DNA of 8,862 bases. Source: CAYXRS01 sp964636485. Its GTDB lineage: Bacteria; Gemmatimonadota; Gemmatimonadetes; Gemmatimonadales; Gemmatimonadaceae. The stretch is from NCBI GenBank assembly GCA_964636485.1, contig CAZWSO010000100.1, positions 1 to 8,862 on the forward strand, in the 5' to 3' direction. The position numbers and the translations under genes are program-made. This document shows positions 1 through 7,784 of this stretch, in pieces. Positions within the stretch are counted from its first letter, which is position 1. Each line of letters opens with the position of its first letter. The notes under the pieces are model-generated. The model worked only from the letters and a program-made list of their open reading frames with translations, was not told the DNA's origin and searched no databases.

Positions 1-3
1 GTC

Positions 4-135
4 CTAAGGCGCCCCGCCTCCAGTCGGCCCAGGTCCGAGCGCTCGCCAGCGCAACCATATCGTCAGCGCGTGCGCTCCGAAGATGATCGCCGCGGTCACG
101 TACGCGGCATGATAGTAGACGGAATTGTCCGGCAT
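4..135 (-). CDS. ccmD: CcmD-like small heme exporter subunit, 43 aa
   Basis: Reading the minus strand from ATG at 135 gives a 43-residue protein beginning MPDNSVYYHAAYVTAAIIFG and ending in a TAG stop at 4-6. It has one hydrophobic segment (about residues 10-28), then a short basic stretch (RWR, 29-31) and a Gly/Pro-rich tail. This is the size and topology of CcmD, the single-span protein that helps release holo-CcmE from the CcmABC complex in System I cytochrome c maturation. The ATG overlaps the ccmC stop by one base (TGATG), so translation is probably coupled, and a GAGGAGGGG purine run lies just upstream. CcmD sequences are poorly conserved, so the call rests on position directly after ccmABC, length and topology rather than on diagnostic residues. 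It is the last ccm gene in the window; ccmE, ccmF and others would lie past the left edge. Confidence 0.8.
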   Translation of the reverse strand: MPDNSVYYHAAYVTAAIIFGAHALTIWLRWRALGPGPTGGGAP

Positions 136-863
136 CACATCCCCTCCTCGAGCTCGATCGCGTCACGGCGCGCCGCCAGCCGGTAGCGCGCGCGAACCAG
201 TGCCACGTACAGAAGGATGAACGCGCCCAACGAGATCAGCAACGTCACCAGCATCTCGGAAGGCAGTGACGGCCGATCCGGCTTGAGCACGATTGGCATG
301 GGATGCAGCGTGCGAAACAGGTACACGCTCAGGTGGATGAACGGAATAAGAAGCGATCCAAGCAAACCGAGCACCGCTGAATAGCGGGCGCGAGCCGAAC
401 GGTCCTCCACCGCACCGCGCAGCACGAGGTAACCCACGTAGATGAACCACAGGAAAAGCGTTGAGGTCAGGCGCGCGTCCCACGTCCACCAGGTCCCCCA
501 CACCGGCTTGCCCCACAGCGGCCCGGTCACGAGCACCACGGTCGTAAAGATCACGCCAACTTCCGCCGAGCTTTCCGCGAACCGGTCGAGCCGCAGGTCG
601 CGCAGCCAGAGGTAGAGCCCGCCGGTGATCGCCACCAGAAAGAACGCCAGGAACGCGACCCACGCAGACGGTACGTGCACGTAGTAGATCTTCTGCGCCG
701 GGCCCTGGAGCGCTTCGACTGGCGTAAACCAGATCACGCGCACGTACGCCGCCGTCACCGCTGCTACCGCCAGCACGAAGACCGCGTCGAAACCGGAACC
801 GACGCCGTTCGCTCGAGGCGCGGTCAACGGCCGAGCGCGCTCACCAACCATGGGTTCGCTCAT
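135..863 (-). CDS. ccmC: Heme exporter protein CcmC
   Basis: A 242-residue integral membrane protein of the CcmC/CcmF/CcsA heme-handling family. CcmC presents heme on the periplasmic side and promotes its covalent attachment to CcmE. The diagnostic tryptophan-rich motif WGTWWTWD lies at residues 122-129, between hydrophobic segments. Two histidines sit where the family places its heme ligands: H63 (YYVHVPSAW) and H177 (PFIHLSV); H187 follows in RTLHP. Six membrane spans are visible, at about 26-46, 66-87, 100-117, 133-150, 162-184 and 204-224. Family members are usually about 200-250 residues, so it is full length. The start overlaps the ccmB stop as ATGA, indicating coupling; no strong Shine-Dalgarno is visible. 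A second Met at residue 5 is a possible alternative start. The stop overlaps the ccmD start. Confidence 0.96.
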   Translation of the reverse strand: MSEPMVGERARPLTAPRANGVGSGFDAVFVLAVAAVTAAYVRVIWFTPVEALQGPAQKIYYVHVPSAWVAFLAFFLVAITGGLYLWLRDLRLDRFAESSAEVGVIFTTVVLVTGPLWGKPVWGTWWTWDARLTSTLFLWFIYVGYLVLRGAVEDRSARARYSAVLGLLGSLLIPFIHLSVYLFRTLHPMPIVLKPDRPSLPSEMLVTLLISLGAFILLYVALVRARYRLAARRDAIELEEGM

Positions 864-1540
864 TCATCAAGCGTAAAGGGGAACGCCACCATGCAGGCGG
901 CAACGAATACGATGTCGAAGGCCACAAGGATCTGGATCCAGTTCGCCACCTCCGCAACCGGCCGGCCGGCGAGCAGACGCGCGGTGGCCTGCGCTGCCGG
1001 CATCACGATCGGCACGAAGAAGGGCAATGCGAGCATCGGAAGCAGCAGCTCCGCCAGACGCGTATTCACGGACATCGAGCTGAACAGTGTCCCTACAGCC
1101 ACCAGGCCAATCGCGGCGAGCAGCGCGATGGCGCCAATGGCGACCGCGTGTGCGCCGAGCGGAACATTATAGAACAGTGCCACTGCCGGGATGGCCACTA
1201 CCTGTACCGCACCCACGAACACGAGGTTGGCGAACGCCTTGCCCAGATAGATGGCCTCGCGGGGTGCCGGCGACGACAGCAGCGCGTCCATCGCCCTCTC
1301 GGCATGCTCCACGCCGAAGCCGCGGTGCAGCCCCAGCAGGCCGGAGAAAGTGAAGATGACCCACAGGACGCCCGGCGCCAAGTCCAGCGCCGCCACCGCC
1401 GTTGGATCCCAGGCGAAGTAGAAGATGACGATGGCCAGCAGCGCGAAAACCAGCGCCGAGAAGAACGCGGTGCGCGTACGGAACTCTATTGCGAGATCCT
1501 TTGCGGCGATGAGGAGGGCCGCCCGCAACGCGTTAACCAT
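860..1540 (-). CDS. ccmB: Heme exporter permease CcmB
   Basis: A 226-residue polytopic membrane protein, the permease partner of the CcmA ATPase in the CcmABCD complex that releases holo-CcmE from CcmC. Family features are the N-terminal amphipathic stretch with AAKDLAIEFRTRTAFFSAL (residues 12-30), the FTFSGLLGLHRGF and EHAERAMDALLSSP region (63-91), and about six membrane spans (25-43, 56-72, 103-125, 130-153, 164-185, 200-222). The frame stays open upstream to a GTG at 1579. I chose the ATG at 1540 because homologues begin close to this amphipathic helix, the ccmA overlap is then only 8 bases, and a GGGAG motif lies about 10 bases upstream. The GTG at 1579 also has a fair GAGGTGA upstream, so the longer 239-residue form is not excluded. 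Confidence 0.93.
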   Translation of the reverse strand: MVNALRAALLIAAKDLAIEFRTRTAFFSALVFALLAIVIFYFAWDPTAVAALDLAPGVLWVIFTFSGLLGLHRGFGVEHAERAMDALLSSPAPREAIYLGKAFANLVFVGAVQVVAIPAVALFYNVPLGAHAVAIGAIALLAAIGLVAVGTLFSSMSVNTRLAELLLPMLALPFFVPIVMPAAQATARLLAGRPVAEVANWIQILVAFDIVFVAACMVAFPFTLDE

Positions 1541-2425
1541 CGCGCACCAGCTCCCGGTACTCGCGGGTGAACGCGTCACTGCTCACCTCACCCCGCACCT
1601 CCAGCCTCGCCAGGCGCGCGTCGCGCATGATACCAACGTGCGTGGACAGAGAGAGGCCTTCGCTCAGGTTGTGGGTGACCAGCACCATCGCCGTGCCGGA
1701 GGTGCGCAGCGCACCGAGGATCTCCGTAAGCGCTCCCGCTCCCGCGTCATCGAGCCCCGTGAACGGCTCGTCCAGCAGCAACACGCGTGGGCCGTGAACG
1801 AGCGCCCGCGCGATCGACACCCGCTGCTGCATCCCACGGCTCATCGCTCGCACCGGTGTGTCGGCGCGCGTCCCGATGTGCATGCGCTCGAGCGCCCTTG
1901 CCGCGGCATCCCGATGCCTTGGCACATTGTGCAGGCGCGCGTTGAACTCGAGGTTCTCGCGCGCCGTGAGCGCGCCGTACAGCATCGTCTGATGCGAGAT
2001 GATCCCTACCGCGGCGCGAGCCTCCCCGCCACCCGGAACGCGGGCGCCGGCAACCATGGCAAAGCCGGAGCTGGGACGCAGCAGACCGCCAAGCAGGCGC
2101 AGCAGCGTCGTCTTGCCGGCACCGTTGGGACCGAAGAGCGCCAGACACTCGCCCGCCCCCAGCGTGAACGACACGTCCTCGACCGCGCGCCTCCCGCCAA
2201 ACCGGCGCGACAGCGAGCTGGCGACCACCAGCGGCTCCTGNNNNNNNNNNNNNNNNNNNNNNNNNNNNNNNNNNNNNNNNNNNNNNNNNNNNNNNNNNNN
2301 NNNNNNNNNNNNNNNNNNNNNNNNNNNNNNNNNNNNNNNNCGCGCCTCCCGCCAAACCGGCGCGACAGCGAGCTGGCGACCACCAGCGGCTCCTGGCCCG
2401 AGCTGGCCGTCTGGATGGAATTCAC
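1533..2425 (-). CDS. ccmA: Heme exporter ATP-binding protein CcmA (split by assembly gap)
   Basis: ABC-transporter ATPase of the CcmAB module; ATP hydrolysis drives release of heme-loaded CcmE. The gene crosses a 100-N gap at 2241-2340. The 55 bases before the gap are repeated exactly after it, so removing the Ns and one copy gives a continuous 245-residue protein from GTG at 2425, beginning MNSIQTASSGQEPLVVASSL. Numbered on that joined protein, Walker A is GPNGAGKT (47-54), the Q-loop Gln is in ISHQTMLYG (Q94), the signature is MSRGMQQR (143-150), a variant of LSGGQ typical of CcmA, Walker B is VLLLDEP (163-169) and the H-loop is VTHN (H200). The GTG start has no clear Shine-Dalgarno, but it is the only start codon between the in-frame TAA upstream and the conserved domain. 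The stop overlaps ccmB by 8 bases. Read literally across the Ns, the frame is wrong upstream of the gap. Confidence 0.9.
2186..2395. repeat. 55-bp direct repeat flanking the N gap (assembly artefact)
   Basis: Copy 1 is 2186-2240 and copy 2 is 2341-2395. I compared them base by base and they are identical over 55 positions. Both encode the same part of CcmA (QEPLVVASSLSRRFGG and following). The repeat is best read as unmerged overlapping contig ends, not as a biological duplication. Confidence 0.9.
2241..2340. other. Scaffold gap of 100 Ns inside ccmA
   Basis: Exactly 100 undetermined bases. A round 100 is a common placeholder for a gap of unknown size. The flanks 2186-2240 and 2341-2395 are identical over 55 bases and both copies end at the gap edge, which is what two assembly contigs sharing a terminal k-mer overlap would look like. 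The true sequence probably contains neither the Ns nor the second copy, since joining at the overlap restores the ccmA frame. Confidence 0.95.
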
Positions 2426-2786
2426 GTGCGAGGGTCCGGAGGGGAAGGCGCCGCGAAGGCGGACGGCGGGGATGAACTGGCGGGCATCGCCTATAGCTTA
2501 GCCGAAGTCCTGTCACCGCGTAATCCGCCGCGGAGGCCGCTGGCTCCGTGCCGCAGTGTGACCGATTGCCAACCACGATGCGCGGCATTGCCCCGCGCTC
2601 GGCCCGGGAATGAAGGCGCAGCCGCTCGTGCTTCCTGCGGACGGCTCCCGCCGGCGCCACTGCCCAGCCGACCTCCGGCCGTTCTGGACTCCGCCAGTCC
2701 CAACCCGTAGCCTATCATCACTCCGGACTCGGCAGCTTGGCACCTGCTACTGATGGCCGCGGCGTCAACCGATATCGTGAGAGCCC
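2426..2786. other. Divergent intergenic region between ccmA and acs
   Basis: About 360 bases between two genes that point away from each other, so both promoters must lie here unless ccmA is expressed otherwise. Short open frames exist on both strands, but none has a recognisable motif or ribosome-binding site and they look like chance frames in GC-rich DNA. Besides the candidate ccm promoter, a plus-strand TATCAT (2713-2718; five of six match to a -10 box) could serve acs, but no good -35 lies at the right distance. No operator palindrome or riboswitch was recognised. Confidence 0.6.
2490..2516 (-). promoter_or_regulatory. Candidate promoter of the ccm operon
   Basis: On the minus strand a GTGACA box (2516-2511; five of six match TTGACA) is followed after 15 bases by TATAGG (2495-2490; four of six match TATAAT). 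This would start transcription near 2483 and leave a leader of roughly 58 bases before the ccmA GTG at 2425. The spacing is two bases shorter than ideal and the sigma-factor preferences of this organism are unknown, so this is tentative. Confidence 0.35.
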
Positions 2787-4751
<1,965 letters not shown>

Positions 4752-4800
4752 GGGGTGTCGGCTGACCGCGGGGTGGTCGTGCAGAGTCGGTGCGATGTGA

Positions 4801-4837
4801 AAAGCCCGTCGCGGAACGGCTGATCCAGCGACGGGCA
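4801..4837 (-). terminator. Intrinsic terminator, minus strand
   Basis: A perfect 9-base-pair GC-rich stem (GCCCGTCGC at 4805-4813 with GCGACGGGC at 4829-4837) encloses a 15-base loop. On the minus strand it is followed directly by TTTT (4804-4801), the order expected of a rho-independent terminator. It lies 20 bases past the stop of the minus-strand gene ending at 4858. On the plus strand the stem has no T-run after it, so it would end acs transcripts only weakly, though it sits between the converging genes. Confidence 0.75.
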
Positions 4838-4857
4838 CCCTGCACCTCGCACTCGCC

Positions 4858-5229
4858 TCACGCACCGCGTTTCACACTTCGCGTGCGATCCGAGGCATCG
4901 TCCAGGCGTAGACGCGGGCGCTGGTCCTCAACGCGGGAGTACTCCTGCCGGCGCCGGTAGCGGACCACATCCTCGCCCAGCACCACGAGCGTGCGCGTTG
5001 CGACCGTGCTGGCCAGCGGCTCGGGGATCCCCATGGCTCGGACGTACGTCTCGATGGCTCGGTCGAAGGAAATGTCCTCCGCCAGCGCATCCACGAACAT
5101 GAGCGCGTTGTCCACATGGGCGCGGACGATTGCTTCCTCTGCGCGCGCCTGGGCAAGACGCAGCCGCTTCTCCCCCGCCTCGTTTAGGCGGCGGGGAAAG
5201 ATCGAGGCTGGAAACAGTCGGTCGAGCAT
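4858..5229 (-). CDS. Hypothetical protein, 123 aa
   Basis: I do not recognise this family. The protein has no signal peptide, membrane segment or cysteine and is predicted largely helical and highly charged: RLRLAQARAEEAIVRAHVDNALMF (about 22-45), a second helical stretch (51-66), and a basic/acidic low-order tail (from about residue 90) rich in Arg and Asp. It is therefore probably cytoplasmic. A GGAG motif five bases before the ATG supports the start and the codon use looks like that of its neighbours, so it is likely a real gene. It lies 200 bases after the beta-barrel gene on the same strand and is followed by a clear terminator, so it may be the last gene of that transcription unit or have its own promoter. 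Confidence 0.7.
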   Translation of the reverse strand: MLDRLFPASIFPRRLNEAGEKRLRLAQARAEEAIVRAHVDNALMFVDALAEDISFDRAIETYVRAMGIPEPLASTVATRTLVVLGEDVVRYRRRQEYSRVEDQRPRLRLDDASDRTRSVKRGA

Positions 5230-5429
5230 CGGTGCTCCGGCTCGGGAAGGCCGTGGGTCATGCCGATCTGCAACATGCAGGACCGGCCGCGCCCGCTCGA
5301 ATTACTCTGGCAGACTTCGTACCAAACGCCACCGCTCCCCAACATGACGAGGAAGCGACCTCTTTGGATTCAACCCGCCCGCCATGCCCCCCGTCACCAG
5401 CTCATCGCGGCGAGGCCGTACCGTACCGG
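5230..5429. other. 200-base spacer between two minus-strand genes
   Basis: No convincing open frame was seen. A possible minus-strand promoter (TTTGGT followed by AGTAAT near 5300-5330) is too weak to call. No T-tracted hairpin follows the beta-barrel gene, so read-through from it into the 123-residue gene is possible. Confidence 0.4.
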
Positions 5430-5984
5430 TCAGAAGGCGAGTCCCACCGAGAGCCGTATGGTGGGGTAGGCCAGCGTAGCATCGTTCACGTCGCCACTTA
5501 TCACAGCCAGGCGCTTGGCACCGATTCCAGTGCCCACGTAGAAGTTACCCGCCTCGCCTAGCAGCCAGCTGTAGGCCAGCTCGAACCCGAAGGTGAGAGC
5601 CGTGGCATTACTGCGGTCGGGATCGCCAAACGCAGTGACATCCTCACGAAGCCTGGCCAGACCGGCGTTCGCGCCGAACGAAAAATTCTGGAAGACGCGC
5701 GCGTTTGGGTAGATTCGCCCCTTGAGCTCGGCGGACGTATACCACACCTCCCGGTCACCGAAGGTGGTCTCCGAATCGGTCGACCAGTGCGACGCGTGCA
5801 GACCAAGGGAAGTGGTGCGCGTGACCGCCCGCTCGTACTCTGCTCCGTAGAACCCGAAGACGATGGCCAGCGGGTTGAGCGAGATCAGATTGCGAGGCGG
5901 CGTGGAAGCTGCCTGCGCCGTGGCGAGCAGCGGCGTCGCCACCAGCAGCAGCAGAGTGGTAATCGCGAGACGAGCCAAAGACAT
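5430..5984 (-). CDS. Secreted outer-membrane beta-barrel protein, 184 aa
   Basis: The protein begins with a Sec signal peptide (MSLARLAITTLLLLVATPLL, residues 1-20) and a signal-peptidase I site after ATAQA (residue 25). The mature part of about 159 residues alternates polar and hydrophobic residues with Gly/aromatic turns and ends in TIRLSVGLAF; a terminal Phe in an amphipathic strand is the usual signal for BAM-dependent outer-membrane insertion. The N-terminal stretch SLNPLAIVFGFYGAEYERAV resembles the start of DUF3575-type small barrels, but that match is from memory only. The frame is open to 6071. I chose the ATG at 5984 because it starts the signal peptide and has AGGGG six bases upstream. 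The mature chain has no cysteine, so it is not an obvious substrate of the DsbA/VKOR pair encoded just upstream (25-base gap, same strand). The ligand or function is unknown. Confidence 0.8.
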   Translation of the reverse strand: MSLARLAITTLLLLVATPLLATAQAASTPPRNLISLNPLAIVFGFYGAEYERAVTRTTSLGLHASHWSTDSETTFGDREVWYTSAELKGRIYPNARVFQNFSFGANAGLARLREDVTAFGDPDRSNATALTFGFELAYSWLLGEAGNFYVGTGIGAKRLAVISGDVNDATLAYPTIRLSVGLAF

Positions 5985-6009
5985 CAGCACCCCTGTGACA
6001 GGATCGGCT

Positions 6010-6465
6010 TCAGCGGCCGGACTCCGTGGTGGCTTCGCGCAGCTCGGCCCGCAGTGAGCGAAAGTCCACAATCGCGGCTATGAGGATCAGAGTGATGATG
6101 ATGGCCGAGATCACGCACCACATACAGATCGCCTGAATGACGAACAACTCGAGGTACGTCAGCCAGGCGGAGAAGAGCACGCCCCACCCCGCCAACCCAA
6201 GCAGCGCCATCGTCACCCCAAGTGAGTCGGCGAAGCGCGCTGAGAGGCCGACGAGCGCCACCGCCAGCAAAAGCGCGTAGAAGCCCACGCCCCATGCCGC
6301 CACGGGAAGGCCCAGAAAGGTCGCGAAGCGGCTGAGGTTCACCGTCTCACAGGACCCCACGGAACAGGTCAGATCGCCCACGATGCCGACCTTGTACAGC
6401 GTGAGGTAAAGCGCCACCAGTACTCCCACCAGCGCCAGGAGTGCGGCGCTCATCCTGGCAGTCAC
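6010..6465 (-). CDS. VKOR-family membrane disulfide-generating protein
   Basis: A 151-residue bacterial homologue of vitamin K epoxide reductase. Bacterial members do the job of DsbB: they take electrons from a periplasmic DsbA-like protein and pass them to quinone. The four key cysteines are present: the active-site pair C114-C117 (CMWC) at the membrane face and the loop pair C34 and C39 (CSVGSC). The stretch ETVNLSRFATFLGLPVAAWG (40-59) is the family signature after the loop cysteines. Membrane spans are about 7-25, 54-75, 82-102 and 108-133. There is no fused thioredoxin domain, unlike many cyanobacterial and some actinobacterial VKORs; the partner is the separate dsbA-like gene just upstream. 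The GTG start at 6465 overlaps that gene's stop as GTGA and has GGAG seven bases upstream. An ATG four codons in (6453) is less well supported. Confidence 0.92.
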   Translation of the reverse strand: MTARMSAALLALVGVLVALYLTLYKVGIVGDLTCSVGSCETVNLSRFATFLGLPVAAWGVGFYALLLAVALVGLSARFADSLGVTMALLGLAGWGVLFSAWLTYLELFVIQAICMWCVISAIIITLILIAAIVDFRSLRAELREATTESGR

Positions 6466-7169
6466 GGCGTGGCTCCGACTGGTTGACCGCGCTGCTGGTC
6501 GCTGCCCGGCGCCGCGGCCGCGGCCGCGTCGCTGCGCGCGCTGTCCACGTACGCCCGCAACCGGTCATAGCTGATGCTGCCGGGGAGGAGAAAGCGGCCC
6601 ACGAGTATGGTCGGAGTGGAGTTGACGCCGACGCGAATACCGTACTGCTGGTTGGCAACTATCCGCTCGAGGTGCCGCTGCTCGTCGTAACAGCGCTCCC
6701 ACTCGCCGCGATCAGCTACCAGGCGCGATGCAGAACGCTCGAAGACCCCCTTCGGATTCCTCCGGTCCGACCAGTCAGTCTGACTTGCGAAGATGGCGTC
6801 GTGCATCTCCCAGAAGCGACCCTGGTCAGCAGCGCATGCTGCCGCCATCGCCGCCGGTATGGCGTTGGCGTGCTGGTCCAGCGGGAAGTCGTAGAAGCGG
6901 TAGCTGGCGAGCCCGGCGTCTACGATCCGTCGCTTCACGTCCGGCACCGTGATCGTGGCAAAGTGCGCGCATGCAGGACACTGGAAGTCCGCAAACTCCG
7001 AGATCTGGACCGGCGCGTTCGGATCACCGTAGAGATAGCCCTCGGCGAGTTCCGGGCTCACCGGTCCGGCCAGTTGGCGCGCCACGGGCGCTGGACGAGT
7101 CGCGTACCAGCCGATGAGCGCGATCCCGGCAACGGCGACCGCGGCCAGCGCCACGTAGAACAGCTTCAT
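6462..7169 (-). CDS. DsbA-family thiol:disulfide oxidoreductase, membrane-anchored
   Basis: A 235-residue thioredoxin-fold protein of the DsbA/BdbD (Thioredoxin_4) type. One N-terminal hydrophobic segment (about 3-22) anchors or exports it, followed by a linker and the domain. The motif FADFQCPACAHF (59-70) carries the catalytic CPAC (C64, C67); the cis-proline is in NSTPTILV (T185-P186). ACAADQGRFWEMHDAIF (111-127) and C160 match the helical insert of this family, which often has a second cysteine pair (C112, C160). The C-terminus is low complexity (SDAAAAAAPGSD) from a repeated GCGGCC run near 6510-6527. The likely role is to oxidise cysteines of exported proteins and be reoxidised by the overlapping VKOR gene. 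I chose the ATG at 7169; a GTG at 7193 that overlaps the upstream stop as GTGA would add MSRRDTGG, giving a more basic N-terminus, and is a serious alternative. Confidence 0.92.
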   Translation of the reverse strand: MKLFYVALAAVAVAGIALIGWYATRPAPVARQLAGPVSPELAEGYLYGDPNAPVQISEFADFQCPACAHFATITVPDVKRRIVDAGLASYRFYDFPLDQHANAIPAAMAAACAADQGRFWEMHDAIFASQTDWSDRRNPKGVFERSASRLVADRGEWERCYDEQRHLERIVANQQYGIRVGVNSTPTILVGRFLLPGSISYDRLRAYVDSARSDAAAAAAPGSDQQRGQPVGATP

Positions 7170-7189
7170 CCCGCCCGTATCGCGGCGGC

Positions 7190-7495
7190 TCACCACCTTC
7201 CGTCGTCGTCCTCGTCCGGGTTCCACTCGGTTCTCTCCCATGAAGTGTCCGACTCCGACTTCGCCTGCTCCACGATGCGGCGGCGTTCCGCCGTCTCCGG
7301 CGTGTCATAGGTGGCGCGAACCTCATAATGAAACAGTTCGCTGCGAATGTCCCCGATCAGGCGCATCAGCTCGCCGGCGTGATCCAGCATGCGACCATTC
7401 TCATCGAGCTCGCGAATGCGCCGCGCCAGCGAGCGCAGCATGTCCTCCAGGTTTTGCGCTCGCGAGTCGTCATACGTCTGTTCGGGATCTGCCAT
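7190..7495 (-). CDS. Hypothetical helical protein, 101 aa
   Basis: I do not recognise a named family. It is a soluble acidic protein without cysteines, signal peptide or membrane segment. Residues 12-55 (RAQNLEDMLRSLARRIRELDENG and on to DIRSELFHYEVR) have heptad-like spacing of Leu, Ile and Met and are probably helical or coiled-coil. The tail ends in an acidic run, EWNPDEDDDGRW. AGGAG eight bases before the ATG gives a strong ribosome-binding site. It is the first gene of the apparent operon with the DsbA and VKOR genes, with 20 bases or a 4-base overlap to the next start. Being cytoplasmic, it cannot act directly with the periplasmic oxidoreductases, so its link to them may be only co-transcription. 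Confidence 0.75.
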   Translation of the reverse strand: MADPEQTYDDSRAQNLEDMLRSLARRIRELDENGRMLDHAGELMRLIGDIRSELFHYEVRATYDTPETAERRRIVEQAKSESDTSWERTEWNPDEDDDGRW

Positions 7496-7784
7496 CTCGT
7501 CAACTCCTGTACGGCGCGGCCCGCCGGCAGCGGGCGATGAGGCTCGGCCTTCCGGCCCGCGCGGACGCGCGGGGCCACTGGAGCGCTCAGGCGCCGTCTA
7601 AGCCGAACTGCGGGGAGTGCCGTCGGGCTGGAGCCGCTGCGCCGCGCGCGGCCTGGACGGCATCAACTATTGAAAACTACCAGCGCCTCAAGGTTCCGCA
7701 AGCGAGACGCCGTGCTTGACCCCCGCGTCACGCTGGGTAGCATCCACTCGCGGCGCGGCGGGCGCGTCGCGTTGCCGGAGCCCC
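7496..7784. other. Divergent intergenic region, 289 bases
   Basis: It separates the minus-strand oxidoreductase operon from the plus-strand hydrolase gene and should hold both promoters. The only clearly AT-richer spot is around 7664-7682 (ATCAACTATTGAAAACTACC), which could be a promoter on either strand, but no pair of boxes matches well. No terminator, RNA or coding frame with a ribosome-binding site was seen. Confidence 0.4.

Noticed and set aside
2186..2395. A biological tandem duplication or insertion target-site repeat in ccmA
   Set aside because: Both copies abut the N placeholder exactly and their collapse restores the gene. No mobile-element sequence is visible.
1425..2501. Long plus-strand frame opposite ccmA/ccmB
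   Set aside because: Antisense shadow of two well-supported genes in GC-rich DNA, also crossing the Ns, with no recognisable motif.
1533..2660. A 375-codon frame reading from the ccmA stop through the N gap to an ATG at 2660
   Set aside because: The 100-base gap plus the repeated 55 bases shifts the frame, so the part upstream of the gap is a false reading. The true N-terminus is in another frame with a GTG at 2425.
6509..6530. GCGGCC-type short tandem repeat
   Set aside because: It is simply the codons for the alanine run at the DsbA C-terminus; no sign of a separate repeat element.
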